In this document: piece after piece, positions 9,401 through 16,877 of the stretch | Numbering within the stretch: position 1 is the stretch's first letter | Layout of the letters: each line of letters opens with the position of its first letter | Assembly (NCBI GenBank): GCA_040904625.1 | Contig: JBBDTC010000001.1 | Span: forward strand, 1 to 64,000 | Direction of reading: 5' to 3' | Origin: JACKNG01 sp040904625 | GTDB lineage: Bacteria > Pseudomonadota > Gammaproteobacteria > Ga0077536 | Length of the DNA: 64,000 nucleotides | The notes under the pieces: model-generated | The model's input: the letters and a program-made list of their open reading frames with translations, nothing else | What the model was told of the DNA's origin: nothing | The model's database searches: none | Made by a program: the position numbers and the translations under genes

Positions 9401-10470
9401 AGGGCTCCTACAAGCGTTTGCAGGCAGCCGTCGAGTCGCTGCGGGCGGTATCGGTTTCTTGTGAGGCGCCGTCCACCGCCGAGACGGCTACCGCTGCGGC
9501 CCCCGATCCCAATGCCACGGTGGAGCAGGTCCGCGACCCCGACGAGGCGACCGTCGCTGGTCGGGTCGGCGCGAATTTCGTCATTGGCTTGAGCGGCAGC
9601 GAAGATGGTCTGATCCAGGCGGAAGGCCTGCTCCAGGCCGCGCGCGAAGCGTGCGAAACAGCGCGCGAGATGGGCGACGGCTCGATTTACGTCGCCGGCG
9701 CCGAGAACGTCGATCGACGGCGACTCGAACAACTCGTGGCCTACGTCGAGCAGACGCTCGAGCACAATTGCCTGGTACTCGCCGGTCAGCACGTCAGCAG
9801 TCTGGCCGATGGCGCGCTGCGCCCCGCGCTGCACATCGCGGTAAGTGCGACCGATCGCAACGGCAAGCTCATTCCTCCGCACGTTTTTGCGCCGGCCCTG
9901 GCGCGCGCGAGTAATGCTCACGATATCGACCTGTGGGTGTTTCGGCAGACGCTGAAGTGGTTGCAGGACAATGAGAGTGCGTTGGAGGAGTACGCGCTTG
10001 TCATCATCCCGCTGTCGGCGGCATCGGTACGCAACGATGAATTGCCCAATCTCATCATGACCGAATTCATGGAAACGCCCGTACCGCCTGGCCGCATCTG
10101 TTTCGGCCTGGCCGATCATGATGTCGTCGATAACGTCATCGGCGTCGGTGACCTGATCGGCACGCTCAAGGAGTTTGGCTGCCGCTTCGTGCTCGATGAG
10201 TTCGGCAGCGGGCATGCCAATTACGACTACATCAAGACCATAGCGATCGATTACGTCACCATCCGCAGCGGATTCGTGGCCGATGCGAGCCGCAGTCCCA
10301 AGGATTTCGCGATGGCGAAATCGATCAACGAACTGGTTCATTTCATGGGCAAGAAGACCGTTGCCAAGCAGACGCCGGGCGTCGATCTCGGCGACACCAT
10401 GCGTGAGATAGGGATCGATTTCCTGCACGATCAAACCGAGCGCGTACGGCTCGTCGGTGCCGGGGCATGA
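6493..10470 (+). CDS. PilZ-DUF1631-GGDEF-EAL protein with decayed catalytic motifs
   Basis: Large (1325 aa) soluble protein of c-di-GMP signalling. An N-terminal PilZ domain (about 13-118: RRYARVPINLDGYI, YGGMFIS) should bind c-di-GMP. Helical DUF1631 sequence follows in two blocks (about 140-360 and 560-830), split by a Pro/Ala/Gly-rich linker with five imperfect GGVQAAPPTLP-type repeats (residues about 440-506). The GGDEF domain begins at DPLTGFLQRRFF (about 875), but the signature is RLGGATLG near 953 instead of GGDEF. The EAL domain (about 1090-1320) has LVLAGQHV in place of the ExL motif and KQTPG where EGVET is expected. Both enzymatic sites are therefore probably dead, leaving a binding or scaffold role. 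The next gene overlaps by 4 bp (ATGA), implying coupled translation with a kinase. Confidence 0.88.
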   Translation: MSAGQGQSGGAEQRRYARVPINLDGYIAIGNGAPVPCTVRDFCYGGMFISADAATYASAAPEMPATLYFALMVGGVKQDYQIQLIIARAIATGIGVAFRDADDQALQLLGQLAAPTGMPETDSSRAAATLAEPAAAEAFARVKKPLQALAVEHVSRIAKRFIQKADDALFLAARDADNNVAQNRLLDGQREMRGRHKRILDEVVPKIEHGVAILGNPLESAPKDPSSIGLSDLSLVEKDEFEEFLAISELVSELEPEFSEALFQLGRRISHLANRDVGASNNPIGPSVLCNAVAESLKGLQSDRWVTVIVYRVLREVMSNELGAFYQAANALLIEHGVLPVIEKDKPQLKRPPSEDKDFDAPVADDLADTAAQFSPPQEENLAESMPGPESYQGRGAAGAPTAPPPADGQSRFEPPPGPQNAAPSERSAAAGGAPPGPGGHVRAAAPSMPVHRGVQAAPPSLPVHGGVQAAPPTLPARGGVRAAPPTLPGQGGVQAAAPTLPGGAGEQPAADLAASGDWAAVSGGWTGAPIRHAMPTLERAYSTAQAQLSLRRQLAPAAPVAAGEATPAAYSMTQIVSGLAALQREFADGRGERLGVEALEERITRALMGEGEPRLGLDRQATDALEVVAGLFGALLEDALVAKSAKDHLTRLQPVVHRAALIDEGFFERADHPVRLVVDRIARLRDGKSEGQQQRHARVGELVSEANREFREDVGLFDDVLDELDQILDEQESEYQTRVHDVVHACEEQQRVLEARRGQSLETTDGNAERSDLPEEWNKWLERSRKLEVGARMLMNATSANPVAATLVWKEARGNLFVFADDQGSKASTLTQQQVAMYLRRGILRPLDDQAGSALERAMFGVVDRFHRQVEDQATRDPLTGFLQRRFFVEEIDAVLSDVEPESTRHVAVCLIDIDNLREINDDHGDAVGDALLAAFAAELSQLIRDKGVVFGRLGGATLGVYWPAGGIQGSYKRLQAAVESLRAVSVSCEAPSTAETATAAAPDPNATVEQVRDPDEATVAGRVGANFVIGLSGSEDGLIQAEGLLQAAREACETAREMGDGSIYVAGAENVDRRRLEQLVAYVEQTLEHNCLVLAGQHVSSLADGALRPALHIAVSATDRNGKLIPPHVFAPALARASNAHDIDLWVFRQTLKWLQDNESALEEYALVIIPLSAASVRNDELPNLIMTEFMETPVPPGRICFGLADHDVVDNVIGVGDLIGTLKEFGCRFVLDEFGSGHANYDYIKTIAIDYVTIRSGFVADASRSPKDFAMAKSINELVHFMGKKTVAKQTPGVDLGDTMREIGIDFLHDQTERVRLVGAGA

Positions 10471-11765
10471 GCCTGAGAGACACCAAGCCGGACAAGATCG
10501 GTAAATACGAAGTCATCGACGTTCTCGGCAAAGGCTCGATGGGGGTGGTCTACAAGGGGCATGATGCCTACGTCGATCGTTTCGTCGCGATCAAGGTCGC
10601 GACGAACGCCGATGCGGATGAAGAATCCGGCAGTATGGCCAAACGCATGTTCGTCAACGAGGCGCGTTCTGCCGGGCGTCTCGACCATCCCAATATCCTC
10701 AAGGTCTACGAGGCCGGCGAGGAACAGGGACTCCCTTACATGGTGATGGAGTTCATTGCCGGCGGTGACACGCTGCGAAGCTACTGCATGCCGGAGACGC
10801 TGCTCCCGGTCAAACGCGTCTGTGAACTCATCCGGCAGGCCGCGGATGCCCTCGACTATGCCCATTCCATGGGCGTGCTGCACCGGGATATCAAGCCGGC
10901 CAACATCATGCTGACCGAGAACGGGATGGCCAAGCTCGGTGATTTCGGCATCGCCCGCCGTATGGGTGTCGACCAGACGCAGATCGTCGGCTGGTTCGGC
11001 TCGCCGCTGTATATGTCGCCGGAGCAGGCCCAGGACATGGAGCTCACGCCACCGTCGGATCTCTTCTCGCTAGGCTCGGTGTTCTACGAAATGCTGGCGG
11101 GCACGCCGCCTTTTGCCGCCAAGGGCCTGTCCAGTCTGATCCAGAAAGTGGTGAACGACGAACCGACGCCGTTGACCGAGCTTCGCGCTGAGGTGAGCGA
11201 GCCGGTATGGCGTGTCGTACGGAAAATGCTGGCAAAGGATCTCGCGGCCCGCTACAAGACCGGCCACGACATCGTCACCGATCTCGACAAGCTCATCGAG
11301 CAGATCGAGCGCTCACCGCTCATGCTGAGCGACGAGCAGAAAATGGCCCGGATGAAGGAATTGGCCTTCTTCAAATCGTTTTCCAACAACGAACTCAAGG
11401 AAGTCTCGCGCGTGACGGACTGGCGCGAGTATGCCGCCGGCGAGACGATCTTCGCCGAAGGGTCGCGCGAGCGGGCCTTCTATGTCGTCGTCGATGGGGC
11501 TGTGGCGGTCAGCATCAATGGCACGCGCATTCGGGATCTGGAGTCCGGGGAGTGCTTTGGAGAGATGGAATATCTGTCTGACGTCGGGCGCACGGCGAGC
11601 GTGCAGGCCAATCGTGACGTCACCATCGTGCGGATCGAAGGAGATTTCAAGCAATGGGCCTCGCTGCCGACGCAGGTACGCCTCAATCGCGTCTTCCAGG
11701 AGATACTGGTCGAGCGCCTGCAGGCTACCAGCAAGGAATTGGCGCGCGTCCTTGGCAGCAGGTAG
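10467..11765 (+). CDS. Ser/Thr protein kinase with C-terminal cyclic-nucleotide-binding domain
   Basis: 432 residues. A Hanks-type kinase spans about 14-275 with an intact glycine loop (GKGSMGVVYKG, 21-31), Lys43 in VAIKVA, the catalytic loop HRDIKPAN (Asp141), DFG at 159-161 and the SPLYMSPEQ activation segment end. A cNMP domain spans about 298-425; its phosphate-binding cassette is FGEMEYLSDVGRTASVQ with Arg375. No transmembrane or PASTA segment is present, so it should be cytoplasmic. The gene shares a 4 bp ATGA overlap with the PilZ/GGDEF-EAL gene, suggesting a stoichiometric pair. The simplest reading is a kinase gated by cAMP or cGMP, with the cyclase at 1833 as possible supplier. The nucleotide specificity is inferred, not seen. 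Confidence 0.92.
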   Translation: MSLRDTKPDKIGKYEVIDVLGKGSMGVVYKGHDAYVDRFVAIKVATNADADEESGSMAKRMFVNEARSAGRLDHPNILKVYEAGEEQGLPYMVMEFIAGGDTLRSYCMPETLLPVKRVCELIRQAADALDYAHSMGVLHRDIKPANIMLTENGMAKLGDFGIARRMGVDQTQIVGWFGSPLYMSPEQAQDMELTPPSDLFSLGSVFYEMLAGTPPFAAKGLSSLIQKVVNDEPTPLTELRAEVSEPVWRVVRKMLAKDLAARYKTGHDIVTDLDKLIEQIERSPLMLSDEQKMARMKELAFFKSFSNNELKEVSRVTDWREYAAGETIFAEGSRERAFYVVVDGAVAVSINGTRIRDLESGECFGEMEYLSDVGRTASVQANRDVTIVRIEGDFKQWASLPTQVRLNRVFQEILVERLQATSKELARVLGSR

Positions 11766-11789
11766 CACGGACCTGCGGCAGGCCTCTCA

Positions 11790-12161
11790 TCAAGTGGAGA
11801 AGCGCAACCAGGCGTAAGCCGCCCAGATCACGGCGAGCAGGACAAGGGCCAGGAATACCGCGGCGGAACCGAGGTCCTTGGCCCGTCCTGAGAGTTCGTG
11901 ATGCTCCGGGCCGATGCGATCGGCGAGTGCCTCGATGGCCGAGTTGAACAATTCACTGATGAGCACGAACAGCAGTGAGGCGATCAGAATGGCGTAATCG
12001 AGCGGACTGCGTCCGACCCAGAACACGCAGGGAAACAACACGCCCACCAGCAGGACTTCCTGACGGAATGCCGCCTCATGGTGCCAGCCGGCGCGCAGTC
12101 CCTGCATGGAATAGCCGAAAGCCTTGATGATGCGGTCGAGGCCGCGCGCCTTGTTCGCCAT
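11790..12161 (-). CDS. dgkA: Diacylglycerol kinase
   Basis: Small inner-membrane enzyme that phosphorylates diacylglycerol to phosphatidic acid, recycling lipid from envelope glycan modification. 123 residues with three transmembrane helices, as in E. coli DgkA. The diagnostic stretch SELFNSAIEALADRIGPEHH and then LSGRAKDLGSAAVFL carries the catalytic glutamates and the metal site. It lies downstream of the isocitrate dehydrogenase gene on the same strand (32 bp gap) and is convergent with the kinase gene. DgkA-family proteins also act on undecaprenol; the sequence looks like the lipid type. Confidence 0.95.
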   Translation of the reverse strand: MANKARGLDRIIKAFGYSMQGLRAGWHHEAAFRQEVLLVGVLFPCVFWVGRSPLDYAILIASLLFVLISELFNSAIEALADRIGPEHHELSGRAKDLGSAAVFLALVLLAVIWAAYAWLRFST

Positions 12162-12193
12162 GCGATCGGGGTGCTGCTGCGGCTGCGGGTGAT

Positions 12194-13222
12194 TCAGAGC
12201 CTGGCGATGACCGCGTCGGCGAACGCGCGGGTGCCGAGCGTCCCCCCGAGATCGCCTGTGCGCGTGGCCGGCTCGGCCAGGGTGGCGATGATTGCCGCGC
12301 GCATGCGGCCGCCGGCCTCGATCTGGCCACAGTGTTCGAGCATCATCGCTGCTGACAGCATGAGGGCGGTCGGATTGGCTTTGTCCTGTCCTGCGATGTC
12401 CGGGGCCGAGCCATGCACGGCTTCGAAGATGGCGGCATCGCGGCCGATGTTCGCGCTCGGCGCCAGACCCAGGCCGCCGATGAGGCCGGCAACTTCGTCG
12501 GAGAGAATGTCGCCGAACATGTTGGTGGTGAGGATGATGTCGAACTGTGCGGGGTTGAGCACGAGCTGCATGGCACAGTTGTCGACGATGCGGTCCTCGA
12601 GCACGACTTGGTCCGCATAAGCCAGGGCGACGTCCTGGACGGTTTCCAGAAACAGACCGGTGAGCGACTTGAGGATGTTGGCCTTGTGCACCACGGTGAC
12701 TTTGCGGCGCCCGTGTTTGACGGCGTAATCAAAGGCGAACAGAGCGATGTTGCGGCAGGTCTCGCGGGTGAGAATGCCGGTCGCTTCGGCCACGGCATGG
12801 GGGTCGTCGCCGATGGCGATGAAATGTTCGACACCGACGTAGAAACCGCCGATGTTCTCCCGGATCAGGACCAGGTCGACGTCGGGAAACTTACCGTCGG
12901 GCAGCAGCGATCGGCCGGGCCGGACATTGGCGTAGAGCTTGAAGGCTTCACGCAAACGCACGTTGACCGAGCGATAGCCCGAACCGACCGGGGTCGCCAG
13001 GGGCCCCTTGAGGGCGAGGCGGGTCTGACGGATGTCGTCGAGTACGGCAGCGGGCAGCGGGTCATCGCCCTGGTCGGCGGCGGTTGCGCCGGCGGTGAAC
13101 TCATGCCACTCGAACGGTACCTCGAGAGCGTCGATTACGGCCAGCGTGGCGGCAGTGATCTCCTGCCCGATACCGTCGCCGGGGAGAAGTGTGCAGGGGA
13201 TGGGGGTAGAGGGCGTGCTCAT
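12194..13222 (-). CDS. NAD-type isocitrate dehydrogenase (isocitrate/isopropylmalate dehydrogenase family)
   Basis: Oxidative decarboxylation of isocitrate in the TCA cycle. The 342 residues open with CTLLPGDGIGQEI. Substrate-phosphate arginines are in YANVRPGRSLL, followed by RENIGGFYVGVEH and the Lys/Tyr region VVHKANILKSLTGLF. The metal site is in TTNMFGDILSDEVAGLIGG, and FEAVHGSAPDIAG closes the active site. VHKANILK and the overall length favour the NAD-dependent IDH subgroup over LeuB, though a related beta-decarboxylating dehydrogenase cannot be excluded. The start is ATG 13222 (MSTPSTPIPCTLLP); the 25 codons upstream are unlike the family. Confidence 0.85.
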   Translation of the reverse strand: MSTPSTPIPCTLLPGDGIGQEITAATLAVIDALEVPFEWHEFTAGATAADQGDDPLPAAVLDDIRQTRLALKGPLATPVGSGYRSVNVRLREAFKLYANVRPGRSLLPDGKFPDVDLVLIRENIGGFYVGVEHFIAIGDDPHAVAEATGILTRETCRNIALFAFDYAVKHGRRKVTVVHKANILKSLTGLFLETVQDVALAYADQVVLEDRIVDNCAMQLVLNPAQFDIILTTNMFGDILSDEVAGLIGGLGLAPSANIGRDAAIFEAVHGSAPDIAGQDKANPTALMLSAAMMLEHCGQIEAGGRMRAAIIATLAEPATRTGDLGGTLGTRAFADAVIARL

Positions 13223-13410
13223 CGTCGGTCTGGGCCTTTTTATGGATTTGTCGGCGGCGCGCAGGCGCTGCGGGGCCGCCGGCATGGACGGCCGCATGAC
13301 GAACCCGCGGGGAGTCTCGCGAGACGCCGCGAAAGTGGCGCAGTATAGCCGTACTCAGGGCGGGTCGGCAGATCCGATACGGCTGTCCGGGACGACGAGG
13401 TTTGCGAGGG

Positions 13411-13459
13411 TTGATACGACCCGCTATCTGTATATACTGACAGCTGTTCATTTATACAG
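13411..13459 (+). promoter_or_regulatory. lexA promoter with two tandem LexA boxes
   Basis: A -35 TTGATA (13411-13416) and -10 TATACT (13433-13438) are 16 bp apart. Two adjoining 16 bp CTG-N10-CAG operators follow the gammaproteobacterial consensus: CTGTATATACTGACAG at 13428-13443, which contains the -10 box, and CTGTTCATTTATACAG at 13444-13459, four bases before the lexA ATG. Binding would block both promoter and start, a tight autoregulatory layout for the whole operon. Confidence 0.9.
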
Positions 13460-13462
13460 ATC

Positions 13463-14086
13463 ATGCTCATGGTTACCGGTCTGACCAAACGACAAGCTGA
13501 AATCCTTGCCTTGATCCGCGCCACCATCCGGCGCACCGGTATGCCTCCGACGCGCAGCGAAATCGCACAGGCCTTCGGTTTCCGTTCCGCCAACGCGGCC
13601 GAGGAACACCTGCGGGCGCTGGCCCGCAAAGGGGCCATCGAACTCCTGCCCGGTGCCTCACGCGGCATCCGTTTAGCCGACGACGAGGCTTTGCACACGC
13701 CGGGCTTGCCCGTCATCGGGCGGGTCGCGGCCGGTCAACCGCTGCTCGCTGTCGAACACATCGAAGAGTATCAACGCGTCGATCCGGGTGTGTTCCGGCC
13801 ACGGGCCGATTATCTGCTGCGTGTGGCCGGCATGAGCATGCGGGGTGCCGGGATCCTGGATGGCGATCTACTGGCCGTGCATGCGACGCGGGTGGCCAGC
13901 AATGGTCAGATCGTCGTCGCCCGGCTCGATGACGAGGTGACCGTCAAGCGGTTCCGGCAGCGCGGCAACCGGGTACAGCTGTTGCCGGAGAATCCGGCTT
14001 TCGATCCTCTGGAAATCCTGCCCGGCAGCCATGAACTCGTCATTGAGGGACTTGGCGTCGGCGTCCTGCGCACGCACGCGGCATGA
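13463..14086 (+). CDS. lexA: LexA repressor, SOS response regulator
   Basis: Represses SOS genes and cleaves itself when RecA filaments form. 207 residues: winged HTH in the first 70 (LTKRQAEILALIRATI, PPTRSEIAQAFGFRSANAAEEHLRAL), then an S24 peptidase fold. The Ala-Gly type cleavage site is in PVIGRVAAGQPLL (near residue 90). The catalytic Ser is in VAGMSMRGAGILDGDLL and the Lys in ARLDDEVTVKRF. Translation may start at 13463 or at the ATG two codons later. The gene lies directly behind two LexA boxes and overlaps imuA by 4 bp, so one SOS-controlled transcript should carry lexA-imuA-imuB. Confidence 0.97.
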   Translation: MLMVTGLTKRQAEILALIRATIRRTGMPPTRSEIAQAFGFRSANAAEEHLRALARKGAIELLPGASRGIRLADDEALHTPGLPVIGRVAAGQPLLAVEHIEEYQRVDPGVFRPRADYLLRVAGMSMRGAGILDGDLLAVHATRVASNGQIVVARLDDEVTVKRFRQRGNRVQLLPENPAFDPLEILPGSHELVIEGLGVGVLRTHAA

Positions 14087-14775
14087 GTCTCGACGAGTTG
14101 ATGCGGCATGCCCGGATCTGGCGCGGTGGAGAGCTGCCGCCGGGCACCACGCAGGCGACCGGTTTCGCCGCTCTCGACGCGATCCTGCCCGGGCAGGGCT
14201 GGCCACAGACCGGCCTGACGGAAATCCACGCGGCGGCAACCGGTATCGGGGCCTTGCAGTTGGTGCTGCCGGCCCTGGCGGCGCTGAGCCGGCAGGGCCA
14301 CTGGATCGTTTGGATCAATCCGCCCTACCAGCCCCACGCACCGGCACTCAGCGCGCAAGGCCTCGATCTGGCTCGCCTGCTGGTCGTCGATCTGCCGGCG
14401 CAGCCGGGGGCGGCCCGGGATGAGATGCTGTGGGTCTATGAGCAGGCTTTGCGCTTCACCGCCTGCGGCGCTGCCTTGGCCTGGTTCGGCCACGTCCCGT
14501 CACTGCATCTGCGTCGTCTGCAGCTCGCCGCGGAGGCGGGGAGAACCTGGGGCGTAGCCTTTCGCCCTGTCGATACGCTCGAACAGGCTTCGCCGGCGCT
14601 GCTGCGGCTTACCCTGGAGGCTGTGGCCAACGAGATCGAGACTGGCCGCCCCGCACCGATCGAAATCACGCTGCTCAAGGCGCGAGGGGGGCGCGCTGGC
14701 CGACGTTGTCGCTTGAAGCTCGATGCAGCGCCGCAACCGGGCGACGACAGGCTGCCAGCAGCCTGTCGGACTTAG
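14083..14775 (+). CDS. imuA: ImuA, SulA/RecA-like protein of the mutasome
   Basis: Partner of ImuB in damage-induced translesion synthesis; a RecA-fold relative thought to help recruit the mutagenic polymerase. 230 residues; typical features are TGFAALDAILPGQGWPQTGLTEI, LPALAALSRQGHWIVWINPPY and the C-terminal LLKARGGRAGRRCRLKL. The start overlaps lexA (ATGA). The last five residues (AACRT) and the stop codon come from a 160 bp inserted repeat that begins at 14759, so the native C-terminus has been replaced or trimmed. This distal tail is variable in the family, so function may survive. Confidence 0.88.
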   Translation: MSLDELMRHARIWRGGELPPGTTQATGFAALDAILPGQGWPQTGLTEIHAAATGIGALQLVLPALAALSRQGHWIVWINPPYQPHAPALSAQGLDLARLLVVDLPAQPGAARDEMLWVYEQALRFTACGAALAWFGHVPSLHLRRLQLAAEAGRTWGVAFRPVDTLEQASPALLRLTLEAVANEIETGRPAPIEITLLKARGGRAGRRCRLKLDAAPQPGDDRLPAACRT

Positions 14776-14918
14776 GGCATCGTGACGAGGCGAGTGGGAG
14801 AGCGAGGTCAGATTGGCGCGCATTGGAGGCGAATAGTGGGGCTATTTAACGAGAATGCGCGCCGATATGGACCGCTATCCCACCGCCGCAGTAGATGCGG
14901 CCTGAGTCCGACAGGCTG
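14759..14918. mobile_element. 160 bp MITE-like element, family B, inserted at the imuA end
   Basis: Terminal inverted repeats CAGCCTGTCGGACTTAGG and its near-perfect complement (17 of 18 match) bound the element. CCAG at 14755-14758 and 14919-14922 is a probable 4 bp target duplication. The core GGCGAATAGTGGGGCTATTT matches the core of family A elements, although the ends differ. It supplies the imuA stop codon and separates imuA from the imuB ribosome binding site. Confidence 0.75.
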
Positions 14919-14935
14919 CCAGGGAGTATGAATTC

Positions 14936-16516
14936 ATGGCGACGTTGATCAGGCCACCATCTTCGCGGGGACGCCCCGCCGCGCCGCTGCGCGATGTCAG
15001 CAGCCCGCAGGCAGCGGTAGCAGCACGCTGCGGGCCGCGCCAGGATGGCGGTCGACTCTGGCTGCACCTGCACCTGCCGCAGCTGCCTCTGGAGGTGCTC
15101 ACCCGTGGGGTCGATACCGCGCGGGCCTGTGTCCTGGTCGATGGCGGGAATCCCCGCGGCCGGATTCTGCTCACCAATCCGCGCGCCGCGGCGTGCGGTA
15201 TTCGCGCCGGTATGCCGCTGGCCGCTGCGCATGCCCTGGGCGAGCTGATCGTCATCGAGCGCGATATGCACGCCGAACAGCAGGCGCTGCAACAGCTTTG
15301 CCTGTGGGCGGTACAGTTCACCGCCATAGTCAGCGCCGTCCCGCCGGACGGCCTGGTGCTCGAGATCAAGGGCAGTCTTCGCCTGTTCGGCGGCTTGCAG
15401 GGTTTATTGCTACGCCTGCGTCAGGGCATGCGTGAGCTCGGCTATCGGGCTGATTATGCCGTGGCCCCGACGCCGCTGGCGGCAGCGGCTTTGGCCCGTA
15501 GCGAGCCGCGCACGGTCTTGCAGGAGCTGCACCAGCTCGTGCCTGGACTCGCCCGCTTGCCGCTGGCCGCCTTACGCCTCGAACCGGCCATGTCCCAGGC
15601 GCTCGAACAGCTCGGTGTCCGCCAGATCGGCGATTGCCGGCGCTTGCCGCGGGCGGGCCTGGCCAGGCGTCTGTCGCCCACGCTGGTGCAAATGCTCGAT
15701 CGTCTTTTCGGGCAGGTCGTGGATTTGCGCCCGGCCTTCGAACTGCCGCGCCGCTTCGATGGCGAAATCGATCTGCCTTGGGAAGTGACCAGTACCCGGG
15801 GCCTGATGCGTGCCGTGGAGCCTCTTTTACACGAACTGCACGGCTATCTCGTTGCCAACGCGGCCACGACCCGCCAGTTGCGTTGGCGTTTGATCGATCG
15901 TCAGGGGGGCCGTGAGGATTTCCAGGTCAATTTCTCTCGCGCCGGGAGTGATCGCCGGCAGATGCTCCTGTTGATGCGGGAAACGCTCGCCCGCAAGCGC
16001 CTGGCGATGCCGGTTCGTGCCATCAGCCTGCGGGTCGATGATCTGATTTTCGGTGTCGCATCCCCGCCCCGGGATTTATTCGCCCAACGAGCATCAGAGC
16101 ATGACGAGGCCTATGCCGGTTTCATCGATCGCCTGCGTGCGCGCTGTGGTGAACAGGCATTGCGCAGTCTGCGTGTGCAGGGTGGCCATCGTCCCGAATA
16201 CGCTTCCGGTTGGCAGCGTCCGGTACTGACCGATGGGCGTCGAGGTCGTGTGCCGACGCCCGCCACTTGCCTCACCCGTCACCCACTGTGGCTCCTCGAG
16301 CGGCCCCTCAGACTCGACGTTCGCGGTGATCGCCCCGTCTTCGACGGGCCGCTGCGCCTGGATCCGGAGCGTGAGCGCATTCAGAGCGGCTGGTGGGATG
16401 AATCGGGCATCAAACGCGATTACTTCGTTGCCACCACCGGTCGCGGAGGACGCCTGTGGATCTATCGTGAATTGGAGGGTGGGCGACGCTGGTATTTACA
16501 CGGCGTCTTCGATTGA
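14936..16516 (+). CDS. imuB: ImuB, non-catalytic Y-family polymerase homologue
   Basis: Y-family fold protein that links the beta clamp and DnaE2 in SOS mutagenesis. 526 residues. The palm begins LWLHLHLPQLPLEVL, where active polymerases have the DMD metal motif, and LVLEIKGSLRLFGG replaces the SxDE motif. The catalytic acidic residues are thus missing, as is normal for ImuB. Thumb and little-finger regions follow, and the C-terminal tail (RIQSGWWDESGIKRDYFVAT) is the ImuB-specific end with the usual WW/DY pattern. The ATG at 14936 has AGGGAG nine bases upstream. The element at 14759-14918 lies between it and imuA. No dnaE2 (imuC) follows. Confidence 0.93.
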   Translation: MATLIRPPSSRGRPAAPLRDVSSPQAAVAARCGPRQDGGRLWLHLHLPQLPLEVLTRGVDTARACVLVDGGNPRGRILLTNPRAAACGIRAGMPLAAAHALGELIVIERDMHAEQQALQQLCLWAVQFTAIVSAVPPDGLVLEIKGSLRLFGGLQGLLLRLRQGMRELGYRADYAVAPTPLAAAALARSEPRTVLQELHQLVPGLARLPLAALRLEPAMSQALEQLGVRQIGDCRRLPRAGLARRLSPTLVQMLDRLFGQVVDLRPAFELPRRFDGEIDLPWEVTSTRGLMRAVEPLLHELHGYLVANAATTRQLRWRLIDRQGGREDFQVNFSRAGSDRRQMLLLMRETLARKRLAMPVRAISLRVDDLIFGVASPPRDLFAQRASEHDEAYAGFIDRLRARCGEQALRSLRVQGGHRPEYASGWQRPVLTDGRRGRVPTPATCLTRHPLWLLERPLRLDVRGDRPVFDGPLRLDPERERIQSGWWDESGIKRDYFVATTGRGGRLWIYRELEGGRRWYLHGVFD

Positions 16517-16540
16517 AAAGCACGGATTTGCGCTTTCTGG

Positions 16541-16561
16541 GACGGACCCTAAGGGTCCGTC
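16541..16561. repeat. Palindrome made of two family A element ends around TAA
   Basis: GACGGACCC-TAA-GGGTCCGTC is a right element end (CTGGGACGGACCC), one TNA target triplet and a left element end. It looks like the scar of two abutting elements whose bodies were lost. It may also act as the imuB terminator hairpin, though no T-run follows. Confidence 0.5.
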
Positions 16562-16845
16562 GCGTTGTCGTTCGTGCGGTAACACCTTCGCCGGCTACGT
16601 CAGAGGCCTTCATTTTCGTCAGCGTTGATGGCCGTCGTCGTGCCTTGGATCATGACGGCGGCTGCTCAAAACCCGCCTCGGGATGAAAAACTTATTGCAT
16701 ATCTCGTCGCGGACGACCAAAATCCGCCCCTAACTCGCACACCTCGGCTCGATCGCGCGGTCAAACCAACAATCACGACCCGCCCAACGCGCATCCCGAG
16801 GAAACTCTGTCGGAACCGGACAGTGCACGGCCCACATAACTGAAT

Positions 16846-16877
16846 TTGACTCATAAATGTTACGAACCGGTTATAAT
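16846..16877 (+). promoter_or_regulatory. Candidate promoter of the ceramide operon
   Basis: A perfect -10 TATAAT (16872-16877) and a -35-like TTGACT (16846-16851) lie about 80 bases before the first gene. The 20 bp spacer is longer than the usual 16-18, so the -35 assignment is weak. Confidence 0.4.

Noticed and set aside
7915..10434. Long open frame (839 codons) on the minus strand opposite the PilZ/GGDEF-EAL gene
   Set aside because: Antisense mirror of a high-GC gene. It has no domain likeness or ribosome binding site, and the plus-strand protein is clearly real.
16625..16843. 72-codon frame between imuB and the ceramide operon
   Set aside because: No similarity, biased composition, no ribosome binding site.
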